Below, one piece after another: positions 1 through 9,576 of a stretch of DNA of 22,114 nucleotides. The DNA lies in contig JAVKOQ010000638.1 of the NCBI GenBank assembly GCA_031835245.1, positions 1-22,114 of the forward strand, written 5' to 3'. The notes below the pieces were generated by a model that saw only the letters and a list, made by a program, of their open reading frames with translations, was not told where the DNA came from and did not search any database. How positions within the stretch are numbered: the first letter of the stretch is position 1; every line of letters begins with the position of its first letter. The position numbers were made by a program, and so were the translations under genes. Source of the DNA: Balamuthia mandrillaris. Its lineage: Eukaryota; Discosea; Longamoebia; Balamuthiidae.

Positions 1-2106
1 TTAGGAGAGACTGAAGAAAAAGAAGAAGAAGAACAAGAACAAGAAGAACAAGAAGAAGAAAAGAGCAAAGGAAGAACAATTACCAGCCACACAAAAGATA
101 GTTTAGGACGACGCCCATGGGCTCAAAAGCACCACTGGGGGCTAACTTGCCGCTGCTGCAGCCCATCAGCAAGGTCACAGCGCACCTCTGCAAGTTTTGC
201 AAATGTACAGCATTGAGGTACCGCTCGCCTGTGCTGTGTCCACAATAGCTGGAAGAATTTTTTTTTTGTTACACAGAGTGGAAATGAAAGATGAAAGAAA
301 GAAAGGAGGCGCTTACATGAATAAATCGCTTTCCGTGAGCATCTCTCGAAACTGATCTTCAGTGGGCACTTCGCCTGTTATACCGCGCCAGCCCTTTTGC
401 CTGATAAAGAGCGGTAAAGCAGAGAAATGGTGAGCGTTTCGGAGATGATTTTACACGAGAGAAGTGATAAATAGCACGAACCGTTCGAAGTAAGGCTTAA
501 ATGTCTTTTGGGTCTTGGGCAAGTCTTGGCTGGGGTTCAGCAGGTACCGTGTGTTGTCTGACCGAATGCCGTCGATGAAGAGCCGATCTTTATTGTTGGA
601 ATGCTGAGCGAGGAAGCGAATGGAGGGGACTCGGGCCACCGCCCTGTTCACCATGATGGGAATGCATTCCCATGGCAGGTGCTGCAAGTCCTTGTCCAGA
701 ATCAAGAACACAGGATTCCTGTCGCTGTCATCATAAATGGAGGGAGGAAGTGAGAGGCAGTTTAAAAATAAAGAGAATGGACACTAACCTGAGCTCTTCC
801 TCTTCAACTAATGGCATCACTTCGATGTATTCCTGGTTCATTTCTTGCCAGAATTTGGTCAGTTTTGCTCTTGATGCTTCATTTACACGGTTTGGCTTCC
901 ATCCCAAAACATGGATGAGGCACTCGACTCCTTGCTCCTCAGCCAACTCGGGAATGGAGGCAAAACACACCCGAAAGAGCTCTTCATCCAACGCCACAGA
1001 AATGGCTTCCTCCGCCGCTTCGCTGAATAAAGAGGCTAATCTTTCGGCCAACGTAGCCGCCTTCTTGTTGCACTTGCCATCATCTTCCTGCAATCGTAAA
1101 GAGCCGAGCAGCAAACACTTTTTTTTCCGAGGAGGCAAAAGGAATAGGATTGAGCGAACAAATAAAATAAAAATATAAAATAAAGAATAAATACCTTCCA
1201 GTGGCCAAGCCACTCTTCCTCGATGGAGTAAAGAAGATGTTGCATGCGTTGATCCAGCTTTTTGCGCCTGCGCCACCAACCCCGCTTTTCGCTGTCCGTG
1301 GTGAGCTGCAGGCTGCTGGCGTCGGTGCTCTTCTGGCTTTCCGCCATGATGTCCTCAAACTCTTTCAAGTGTTGCTGCAATGTTGACATTGGTTCTCCTT
1401 CTACATTCGTTGTCGAGAGTGGAATACGTGCAACGATGGGAGAACGATTGGCTTGGTGTCGGGAAAGAAGAAGATGGGAGCTCTTTCTTTGATGGCCGTT
1501 GCTAAAGTCGTCTTGCTCGCTGGAGAAGAGAGAAAGACTGCAAACGGTCCAATCGTCCGGAAGCACGTGCACGTCTTCGCGGAGGAAGCATAGCATTGCC
1601 CTTATTTCTTCTTCCGTTTCTTCTGTGCCTCCCTCACAGGTGGAAAGCGAAGAAAACATGGAACTGAGAACGTCCACATCCACCTCTTCCGAGTTTGCTT
1701 TTTCTTCGTTGGCCATGCGGCGGAGGCGGAGGTTCCTGTCTTGCATTCTATGTACAAACGTAACGCCAAAGGAGGAGTCCAAGTGGGCCAAGCTCTGGAA
1801 CCGCTCCTCTTTTTGTAGAGAAGAAGAAAGCAGCGCAAGATGCTTGCAAACGAGTCTGGTGAGGATGGAAGGGGTGCCCGCCGCTGAAAAGCACAACTGA
1901 TGGGCTTGTTGGAAATGATGGAAAGCCTTATCCCAAAGCACATCAGCTACCAGTATGTTCTTGCTGTTGGCCGACTTAGGGGTAGCCTTAGGCTTTGAGG
2001 AAGAGGAAGAGGAGGCAGAAGAAGAAGACGTGGTTGCATTTTTTCGCTTTGCGACACGCTTGCCACTCGGGTTGGTTCTTTTGGCAATACGCTTGGGCTT
2101 TCTCGC
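1..2106 (-). CDS. Separase (peptidase C50), C-terminal part; incomplete at both ends
   Basis: Separase is the caspase-like cysteine protease that cuts the cohesin kleisin at anaphase. Reading the minus strand I place exons at 2106(?)-1195, 1087-789, 718-482, 400-317 and 248-84; all introns are GT-AG and phases agree. The protease part is clear: VFLILDKDLQHLPWE at the start of the catalytic domain, YLLNPSQDLPKTQKTF, the catalytic histidine in YCGHSTGERY and the catalytic cysteine in LLMGCSSGK. The last exon in the window ends after NYLLCG plus a split codon TG|N, where the family usually has Gly-Cys-Pro, so the next exon lies left of the window. The first exon is Ser/Lys-rich and has no methionine near its start; its proposed acceptor (CTGTCCAG at 2107) lies only about 30 nt from a telomeric array. 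No separase N-terminal exons are visible farther right. The family call is very sure; the 5' boundary is not. Confidence 0.9.
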
Positions 2107-2141
2107 CTGGACAGAGGGTGGCAGTTCCACCGATGGAGGGA

Positions 2142-2213
2142 CCCTAACCCTAACCCTAACCCTAACCCTAACCCTAACCCTAACCCTAACCCTAACCCTA
2201 ACCCTAACCCTAA
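2142..2213. repeat. Interstitial telomeric array, (CCCTAA)12
   Basis: Exactly twelve perfect CCCTAA units, then extra A residues (7 A in a row at 2212-2218). It lies between the 5'-most recognisable separase exon and the low-complexity start of the LINE open frame. Perfect identity of all units suggests it is young or maintained. On the minus strand it reads T-run then AGGG(TTAGGG)n. Confidence 0.97.
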
Positions 2214-2219
2214 AAAAAG

Positions 2220-2968
2220 CAAACGAAGAAGAAGGAAGAACCAGCAGCAGCAGCAGAAGCAGCAGCAACAACAGCGACAGCAACAACAACGACGGCGATA
2301 AGGAGGAGGAAGCAGCAGCAGCAACAACAACAACAGCAGCAGCAGCAAGAACAACAACAACAGCAACAACAACAACTGCTGCTGCTGCTGCCGCTGCCGC
2401 CACCGCCGCCGTCGCCGCCGCCAGGAGGAGGACCTCAACGACGACGACGACGACCACGACCACGACCACAACGACCACCGCCGCCGTCCTTCCCGCCGCC
2501 GCCACCGCCGCCCCAAGTAGCAACAACAACAACAACAACAACAACAACCACCACCACAACAACAACAACAACAGCAGCAACAGCCATCACCACCACCCCT
2601 CCTACTGCAACAACTACAACAACAGCAACGGCGACAGCGGCAGTAGCAACAGAAGCACCCGTGGAGGTAGTGCCGGCAGGAGAGGAGGGGGGCCGGCAAG
2701 CCCCCAGCCCGGTCCCCTGCAGGAGGCCCCTGTCCATGTCCTCTGGCTCATGTACAACCCAAAGGCAAGGCTTCAGATGGTGCCAACACGTTTGAAGCAA
2801 CACTGGGCTGCAGCGTTGAAGGCTATCTCCTCTTGTGCGCTTCGTACGCTTGCTGCTGAGGACTACAGGGCTCACCACGAGGTCCTTCAAGTGCTTATGG
2901 AACTACCAGCTCGTACCTTTGCAGTCCATGCCAACGCTCCAGCAGGAAGCAAGCTCACACGAATGTGA
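2220..2968 (+). CDS. LINE upstream ORF (ORF1-like), low-complexity N-terminus
   Basis: This open frame is in register with the RT ORF and ends at TGA 2966-2968. From about 2235 to 2660 it is almost pure trinucleotide repeat (CAG, CAA, CGA, CAC units), coding Ser, Asn, Thr, Ala and His runs. From about 2700 it becomes ordinary GC-balanced protein, including VLWLMYNPKARLQMVP and VLQVLMELPARTFAVH, which resembles the short helical segment preceding RT in related LINE polyproteins. I find no zinc finger or Myb motif. There is no methionine between the telomeric array and about 2750, so the start is unresolved. It may be a separate ORF1, or the front of a single polyprotein interrupted by one stop codon. 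Function unknown. Confidence 0.5.
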
Positions 2969-3013
2969 CAGACGCTGGAAGAGCTAAGTGATATTTGTGA
3001 CTCTTGGACGCCG

Positions 3014-4518
3014 ATGAGCAGTAGCCATCACCGCCGCCGCTGCCGCCAAGATACCGTTGCCCTCATCACCGTCGCCGCCGCCGCCACTAACGCTGCTGCC
3101 ACCATCACTGAACCTGCAGGCCTCACGCCTTGTGTGGGTTTCCCTCAGATGCTTCCTCCACCATTACCATCAGCATCATCATCCTTCTCCTCCTCACCAT
3201 CCTCAGCACGGACCTTGTCATCCACCTCGTCACCATCATCACCATCACTGCTGCCACCATCACAACTGCAACATCAGCAGCAGCAACAGCAAAAACAACG
3301 GCTACATCGTAACGCCAAGCGTGCCATGAAGCTGATAGAAAATAACCTGCTCTCCAAGGCCCTACAGACACTGGCTGCCGCTGAGAACGCCCCAGTGGAC
3401 CAAGACACGGTGGACAAGCTCAGAGCCCTCCACCCGCCAAACCCAAGGGACAGGGACAGAGAGTGGCCCCTGCCCCCACCCACCCATCCTGCCAACTTCT
3501 GGCCTGAGGATCTTCTCAACATAGACAAAGTGGACAAGGCCATTGACGCCCTGCCTCGTGGGGTGGCTCCTGGCCCTTCCGGATGGACATATGAGATGAT
3601 CAAAACTGCCAAGGTACATGGCGCAGGAGAAGGCTTCCTCACGCTCCTCCTGGAGATGACCAGAGGAGCAGCATGCGGTACTCTAGGCCTGCGTGACTCC
3701 TTGACAGCCTCAAGGCTGGTGGCCCTCCGCAAGCCTCCCCCCGGCCAGAATGGAGTACGACCCGTGGCAGTGGGCGAGACCTTCCTTCGTCTGTTCGGCA
3801 GGGTGCTTCTGGCCGCAGACCCTAACATGAAGCCAGAGCATGTGGGCCAGTACGTGGGACCCTGCCAGTTCGGGGTCGGCATTCCAGGAGGAGCTGAGAT
3901 CCCGGCCCATGCCATTCGAGAGCGCTTCATGGTTGGCAGGACCTCCATGGTCCTCTCCACGGACTTCTCCAATGCCTACAACGCCATCTGCAGGGTTCAC
4001 ATCGCCCGGCAGCTCTGCCTTCAGGCCCCCAACTACTGCGCCTTCTTTGCATGGAGCTACAAGGAGGACTCTCCGCTCTACCTCAGCGCAGCCTTCAAGG
4101 ACCAGGTGGGCACTTACATCCTTCCTTCCCAGGCTGGGGTGAGGCAAGGAGACGTCCTTGGTCCTTTTTTCTTCTCTGTCGGCATCAGCAGCATCCTAGA
4201 GGCGCTGCGTCGCTCTCCCGAGTGCCAGGGTACCACCACCTTTGGCTACATCGATGATATAAATGTGGACTTTGCCTCAGGCCACGGCACCATGTGGGAA
4301 CAGGTCACCCTGTCCACAGTTATGCGCATCATCGAGATGGAGGGCAGGGACATCGGCCTGGTCCTCAATCGTCGCAAGTGCAAGCTGTGGCTTCCCCATC
4401 TTCCCTTACCTTCATCATCCTCATCCTCATCATCCACAGAGAAGGAGAAGGAAAAGGGGAAGGAAAAAGAGAAGGAGACGACAACGATGATGATGATGAG
4501 TGAAGAAGAAGAAGAAGA

Positions 4519-4549
<31 letters not shown>

Positions 4550-4575
4550 GTGATGGAAGAGGAAGAAGAACCCTT

Positions 4576-4606
<31 letters not shown>

Positions 4607-6406
4607 CCGTTACCCATGCCTCCCTTGCCGCCCTCACGGTTGCTAGAGTCCTGGCTGGCTGTGCTCTCAGAGGAAGAGCTGGATGTTACCAGGGCCGGCC
4701 TCAAGATCCTTGGGGTCCCAGTGGGCACTCCAGAGTTTATGGGCAATTATGTGGAGCAAGTCTTGAGGGAAAAAGGCAGCAAGATCTTCCAGGTCTTGGC
4801 CTTCAGCCCTGCAGAGGTCACGCCGGAGATCATGCCCCTTCAGGCTCGTATGCTCCTCATTCGCCAGTGCTTGGCCTCGGTTCCTTCCTTCTGGCTGCGC
4901 ACCGTGCCTCACTGCCACCGATATGTGATGGAATGGGACGAGTCTATTCGCACTGCAGTGGCGCAGCTCCTGAGGACTGACATTCGGCCTGGTAGCCTAC
5001 AGGAGGGCATCTTACGCACGCCCATCCGCCTGGGAGGCTTCGGGCTCAGGGCGAGTGCTCCTTCCCGAGGAGTGGCTCCTTACGCCTTCTCAGCCTCCCT
5101 TTTCTCAGCAGCCAAGTACCTCGCCGCTCTGCAGCAGCAACAACAAGTACCACCTCCACTTGGCGGCGGCGGTGGCGATGGCAATGGTGGACGTGATGGC
5201 AACAACAACCATCACCATGGGGACTTTCTTTGCTCTAATGACAGCATCGACATCCTAGCCTCTATCCGTGAGGACATTGAAAAGGCAGAGCTCTTGGACA
5301 CCACAGTCACCCCAGCTGACTGGCTGGATGCCATGAGGATCACAGGAAGCTTCCCACCCAACCTGGACCGAGCTGTGACCAAAGGAGCGCAAAAGAGGAT
5401 GTATGCTCCCCACGAGTTGCAAGCATTCGAGCACCTTCGAGGCGTTCGCTGCCCCACGGCTCTTCGTCCTGCCTTTCTGGAGGCAGTATCTGAGGGCACC
5501 AGTCGATGGATGCAAGCCATCCCCAGCCGTCCGGACCTCCTCATCAAGGACGACCTTTACTTGGTGTTGGCCAAGCTCAAGCTCATGGAAAGCCCCAGCC
5601 AGGCACACACGACCTGTCCGCTCTGCCGTGCGGACCTTAGCGATGCAATCACTCACTGCCTTCGCTGCCCATCTTTGTCTCTACTCAGAACTGCCCGACA
5701 TGATGCGCTGGTGAAGCAGTTGTGGAACATCCTCAGGCCACACGAACAGGTTGTCCATGAGCACACTCTGACTTATTCCTCTTCCGCTTCTTCCTCTTCC
5801 TCTTCTTCTTCTTCTTCTTCTTCTTCTTCTACTACTATCACTGTTGCTGCTGCTGCTACCATCGCCGCCGCCGCTGCTACTGCTCCTCCCCCTCCTCCTC
5901 CTACTAGAAGGCGCCTGGCCTCCATCCGAGCGGACCTTTTCCTGCAAGCCCGTGCCGAGGCTATTGACTGCTCTGTCACAGCTTGGCGAAGCAAAGCTCC
6001 ACCCTCTCGACCCTTGACCTCCATGAAAGATGTACTTCAGGACGCTTTTGACCGAAAGAAAACCAAGTATGGACCAGCTATCCGGGCCAGGGCCATCTCC
6101 ACAGTGCCTCCCTTCATCATGAGCAGCCTTGGAGCCATTGAGCACTCAGCCAAAAAGTTCCTTCGCGTCTATGCAATACAGCAGGTGGTCAGTCGCAATC
6201 CCCTCTTTGCCTCCAAGTACCAAGCCCGTAATCTCACTACCCTGGCAACACATGTGGCCAAAGGCACGGCACTCATCGTACTAGCTTGGAAGGCTTGTGT
6301 GCAACTTCGTGGATTGACCAGTTGGCAGCAACAACAGCAACAACAAAGTTCCATCAACACCAGACTACAAGGCCCTCGTGCTTACACTCATCGTCGTCGT
6401 GACTGA
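3014..6406 (+). CDS. LINE reverse transcriptase-endonuclease ORF (1130 aa)
   Basis: The ORF copies element RNA into DNA at a nicked target. Order: Ser/Pro/Gln-rich leader; helical region with LRALHPPNPRDRDR; RT fingers with GVAPGPSGWTYEMI (about nt 3560); motif A STDFSNAYNAI (about 3956), holding the first catalytic Asp; motif B QAGVRQGDVLGPFF (about 4130); motif C GYIDD (4244-4258); a Ser/Glu/Ala-rich insertion of simple repeats (about 4400-4630); thumb; knuckle C-x2-C-x9-H-x3-C (about 5614-5670) followed by RHDALV; then after a Ser/Ala/Pro repeat tract a segment with RADLFLQ, AIDCSVTAW and DRKKTKYGPAI, matching the R/K-P-D, D and K-x-x-Y pattern of the R2-type restriction-like endonuclease. 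Pro-to-Ala in the first of these is a small departure. All catalytic RT residues are present, so it may encode a working enzyme. RT call sure; endonuclease call likely. Confidence 0.88.
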
Positions 6407-6637
6407 AAGACAAACCAAAAGCGACTTTGTGGAATGTGAAAGGTCCCTTTCTCTTGCTTTCCTTCTCTCAACTGGACTCCTCTCTCCGTCATTGTGCATT
6501 TGATGTCTCTTCATATATTTGAGACATTTTATGTGCTCAAACAGCCGCCCTTAGTCTTCGGACTTGGGCTATGGTTGTGGAGCATCACAGCTTGTAACTA
6601 AGCAGTGGCTTGTGTCACTGACTTGGCTTTGGTTCAA

Positions 6638-6643
6638 AATAAA
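6638..6643 (+). terminator. Poly(A) signal AATAAA at the LINE 3' end
   Basis: AATAAA followed after 13 nt by the telomeric array; no A-tail lies between them, so the transcript end or reverse-transcription start probably abuts telomeric sequence. Confidence 0.5.
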
Positions 6644-6656
6644 GTTCGAGGTTAAA

Positions 6657-6700
6657 CCCTAACCCTAACCCTAACCCTAACCCTAACCCTAACCCTAACC
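6657..6700. repeat. Interstitial telomeric array, (CCCTAA)7 plus CC
   Basis: Seven perfect CCCTAA units and a partial one, preceded by GTTAAA of the LINE end and followed by a CTAT microsatellite. Same orientation as the array at 2142. Together the two arrays could be one original telomeric tract split by LINE insertion. Confidence 0.97.
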
Positions 6701-6748
6701 ACTATCTATCTATCTATCTATCTATCTATTTATCTATTTATCTATCCA
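6701..6748. repeat. (CTAT)n microsatellite
   Basis: About eleven CTAT units, the later ones alternating with TTAT. It directly follows the telomeric array. Confidence 0.9.
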
Positions 6749-7023
6749 GTCAGTTTTTAGCTTGTTTGTTTGCTTGCTTGCATTCAAAAATGCACCCTTA
6801 GACCTAGCGCTCAGCTAGAACGCACAGGTTTATTGTGACAGCAGCAACATTCATAGTCTAAACAATAATTGTTATAATTGGTCTTAGTTCATTTGTTCTT
6901 CTTTTGACATTCACTCACACTTTGTTTTTTGTCTCTTTTCCCTTTTTCTTTCTTTTCCTCTTTCTTTCTCTCACTTTCTCTTTCTTTCTTCTTCTTCTTT
7001 TACACTGCTTCTTTAGGTGGTTC

Positions 7024-7884
7024 ATGAAACGAACAGATTTGCCAACCAAAGATCAACAAATACGATTTTATCGCTCCTTGTGGCTTGAATGTTGTACCGC
7101 TTGGGTAGAAAATCATCCAGATGAGTTTGACAAGGATGTGCTAGCTGAAGCTGCAGCCACCTATGAGGCCAAAAACAAATCTCCTCTTCGTTGGCCCAAT
7201 ATTCATCGCCAGCTGTGCCGTCAACACATCTCTGGCATTCTGCAAAGCTTTTTCAGTGGCTTGAATGAGCTGGTGGATGAGTTTGTAGCTCCTGTACTTC
7301 CCAAGTTGGTCAACGGATCACCCATTCACAAAGCATTCCTCACCCCTCGTCAAGAGCAATCATCCTCCTCCCTTGCTTCTCTCGATGATGATGATGATGA
7401 CAAGAGTCCTGACTCAAAAAAACAAACACCACGACGACAACGAGTTCGCAGAGCGCTTCAGCGACAACAATTGTTATCCAATCGACTCAAATATCAGAAG
7501 AATGGCCATCGACAACGGATCGCTTGGCAGGCACCAGAAATCCGTAGAGTTGTCACTTGGCGCTTGCGTGATGGATGGTCTTGGTTGGAGATTGCCAAAC
7601 ACTTGCCTACCCAACGTCGAACCAACAATGATTGCTATGATAAATGGCGCAATCTCCTCACAGAATTCTCCAACAATCTGGATGCTTTGAAGGCCAAATA
7701 CTTGGTGGCCCATGATGAGGACTTTGACAAATCGGATGATGATGATAATGACAACACTTCCTCCCCATCATCATCTCCTACTTTTACTACCACTACAGTT
7801 ATATCCATCTTGGATGAAGAGGAAGAGACAGAGGAGAATGATGATGATGAAGATGATGATGATATTATGATTATATCTTGTTAG
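7024..7884 (+). CDS. Myb/SANT-like single-repeat protein with acidic tail (286 aa)
   Basis: The frame runs from ATG 7024 to TAG 7882-7884. It is preceded by a long CT-rich tract ending TTCTTTAG at 7017, so the ATG probably sits in a second exon; an upstream exon could not be placed. Residues about 1-105 are predicted helical with no family I recognise (FYRSLWLECCTAWVENHP). An Asp run (about 121-126) and a basic stretch (PRRQRVRRALQRQQ, about 136-149) follow. Residues about 166-212 fit a Myb/SANT repeat: W168, W187 and W208 at 19- and 21-residue spacing, with GWSWLEIAKHLPTQR and CYDKWRNLL. The tail is Asp/Glu-rich. The likely role is DNA binding. It lies between two telomeric arrays, so it could be subtelomeric host cargo, a telomere-binding protein or part of a transposon. 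No break is visible, and the acidic runs come from GAT/GAC repeats. Confidence 0.65.
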   Translation: MKRTDLPTKDQQIRFYRSLWLECCTAWVENHPDEFDKDVLAEAAATYEAKNKSPLRWPNIHRQLCRQHISGILQSFFSGLNELVDEFVAPVLPKLVNGSPIHKAFLTPRQEQSSSSLASLDDDDDDKSPDSKKQTPRRQRVRRALQRQQLLSNRLKYQKNGHRQRIAWQAPEIRRVVTWRLRDGWSWLEIAKHLPTQRRTNNDCYDKWRNLLTEFSNNLDALKAKYLVAHDEDFDKSDDDDNDNTSSPSSSPTFTTTTVISILDEEEETEENDDDEDDDDIMIISC

Positions 7885-8016
7885 ATTATATAGGTATTTC
7901 TATATGAAAATTGAAAAAATTGCTACTTTGACCCACTTTATCCGTTAGACTTATAGACTTAGAGTTTTATAGAATGGACCATGGGGAGTTGAATGCCGTA
8001 GGTTCTGAGTACCCGC

Positions 8017-8034
8017 CCCTAACCCTAACCCTAA
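8017..8034. repeat. Interstitial telomeric repeat, (CCCTAA)3
   Basis: Three perfect units followed by A residues (8 A at 8033-8040), a junction resembling that at 2213. Same orientation as the other arrays. Confidence 0.92.
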
Positions 8035-8040
8035 AAAAAA

Positions 8041-8790
8041 TTCTTCTGGTCAACCACACACTAAACTTGGACATCAAATGTCCATGAAATTGCAAGAAAG
8101 AACTGGAGTTTTTGGAATTACTCCTGGTAAGATTTGATGAAAAATTGCAAGTACAGCTAAAGATCTTTCAGTTCCAGAAGAAGTTAGAGTCAAGTTAGCT
8201 CAAGCTATGCTCCATAGTTTTGATACTCATAATACTCATTATACTAAAGTATCAGCCCAGAAGGATCATCAGCTAGGTAGAAGAATTGTAAATTGTATGG
8301 GATTTGTTATTCAGAAAAATTTAAAAATAAGAGATCCAACTTAGTGGTGCAATAATAAAGAAAAAGAAAAAGAAAAAGAAAAAGAAAAAGGAAATGATAA
8401 AGAAGAAGAAAATATTATTGAAGGTGAAGACTTCAATGAGGAAGAAATAGAGAAAGTGGAATGGGAATCTACTTATGATGATATGGTTTCATTATTTTTG
8501 AAACAAATTGAACTTGTTAATGATGATAGTGGTGGTGATGATGATGATGATGAACAAAGAAAAACACTAGAAGAACCTGAAATACCTCTAAAGCAACAAC
8601 TGCAAGTTGAAGAAGAGGAAATACTTCTAGCAAACCAAGTCTCCAAAAGAAAGTACAAAAGACTTAGAAGACTCACTTTTATGGATGATGATAATGATAC
8701 AAATGAAACAAACCTGTTAATAGAAGGAAATGAAGCAGTGACAGTAATGATGAATGCAGAAGAAATATTGGATCATAGATAGGAGTCCAT
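8041..8790 (+). pseudogene. Broken ORF relic, possibly of a tyrosine-recombinase mobile element
   Basis: This AT-rich module starts directly after the third telomeric repeat. Short open pieces include TKLGHQMSMKLQERTG, then KLAQAMLHSFDTHNTHY. The second resembles the H-x-x-H/T...HY end of tyrosine recombinases of Crypton- or DIRS-like elements, with the tyrosine where the nucleophile would lie. A Lys/Glu hexamer repeat (AAAAAG)n lies at about 8358-8392 and an acidic segment follows. The copy is broken, with several breaks, and looks old. I do not recognise the family with certainty; it could equally be a decayed host gene. No terminal repeats other than the telomeric units were seen. Confidence 0.35.
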
Positions 8791-9505
8791 AAGTGATGAA
8801 GACAAAGTTGTTTATATCAAGTTAAATGGAAAGGAGCTAATCAACTTATTTGGAACCAAGAGAAAGAACTACCTCAGAGCTTGATTGTAGAGTATTGGAA
8901 CAATCTTAAGGATCCATTATTATTTTTATCTTCATAGCTATGCAACACTAGTTAGTGCTTGCTCAACAGAAAATACTTGTAGTTTTTAAGTTGTTGTTCT
9001 GATTTAATTTGTTGTTTGTTTTTGCAAGGTTTTGTTTGTTTATGTTGTGGAACATTTTTTTTCCTTGTTCATTCATTCATTCAATATTAATGAAACATCT
9101 TTTAAACATTCATTTCTTCATTTATCTATTATTTTACAAACATTTTTAGTAAAATTATTATATAAAATTATTTTAAAATTAATTTCTCTGCAATAAAACG
9201 TTTTTACTCTTTGCAAAAGAGCTCATTGAATAGAGCATGTTGAGTTCTACAAGAACCTTTTTTATTTTTTCATACAAATGCACTGAATTCGTTTTTCTTA
9301 TATATTATCTTCAATTTTCCCTTTTTTCAGGCGATTTGGCTCAAAAAACGCTGAAATTTTTTCTAAGTCCGAAATTTTTGCCATGGAACCAGGGAACCAA
9401 GAAGGTTCCCTTGGTTTCGCATTTTTGCATCTCAATAACTTTGTTACATCTTTATGAAACACCAAACTATCAATTGTAACAAATACTTTAAGTATTGGTC
9501 TTCCT
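8791..9505. other. AT-rich stretch without a gene
   Basis: T- and A-rich DNA with ATTC repeats (about 9070-9085), scattered stops in all frames and one short ORF (9237-9479) that looks like chance. A small hairpin lies at 9386-9417 (GAACCAGGGAACC, loop AAGAA, bulged complement). Nothing else is supported. Confidence 0.7.
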
Positions 9506-9576
9506 TTGGATATATTTATGTTTATGACTCACCTCATTCCTGTCCGGCAAAGGGTATCCTTAAATCAAGGCCGATT

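Larger units (their letters stand above)
2214..6656 (+). mobile_element. Non-LTR retrotransposon (LINE) with RT and restriction-like endonuclease, set between telomeric arrays
   Basis: The element lies between (CCCTAA)12 and (CCCTAA)7. It has no LTRs and no poly(A) tail; an AATAAA at 6638 lies 13 nt before the right-hand telomeric array. Its coding region is one frame interrupted by a single TGA (2966-2968), giving an upstream part of low complexity and a long second ORF with reverse transcriptase, CCHC knuckle and probable PD-(D/E)XK-type endonuclease. LINEs with restriction-like endonucleases (R2, CRE, NeSL groups) usually insert at fixed sites, and some fungal and Giardia members live in telomeres. 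I infer a telomere-targeted element of this type. Its 3' UTR is about 250 nt. The 5' limit is uncertain because the frame is open through the telomeric repeats. Confidence 0.8.

Noticed and set aside
2142-2213. Regular short repeats as a possible CRISPR array
   Set aside because: Units are contiguous 6-mers of CCCTAA without spacers: telomeric repeat.
1036-2580. 514-codon minus-strand ORF starting in Leu/Val/Ala runs
   Set aside because: Only the part below about 2106 is separase exon. The upstream part is the antisense of LINE triplet repeats and of the telomeric array (RVRVRV).
2435-2890. 151-codon minus-strand ORF with Val and Gly runs
   Set aside because: Antisense shadow of the triplet-repeat tract in the LINE; no domain.
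2214-6656. LTR retrotransposon interpretation of the RT element
   Set aside because: No long terminal repeats, no protease or RNase H-integrase order; RT motifs and the CCHC-endonuclease tail are of the non-LTR type.
8041-8400. Very short introns (about 25 or 45 nt) to explain stops in the recombinase-like stretch
   Set aside because: Much shorter than all supported introns in the window, and the stretch also decays elsewhere; treated as a broken relic.
9237-9479. 80-codon plus ORF in AT-rich DNA
   Set aside because: Composition-driven, no recognisable motif, flanked by stops in all frames.
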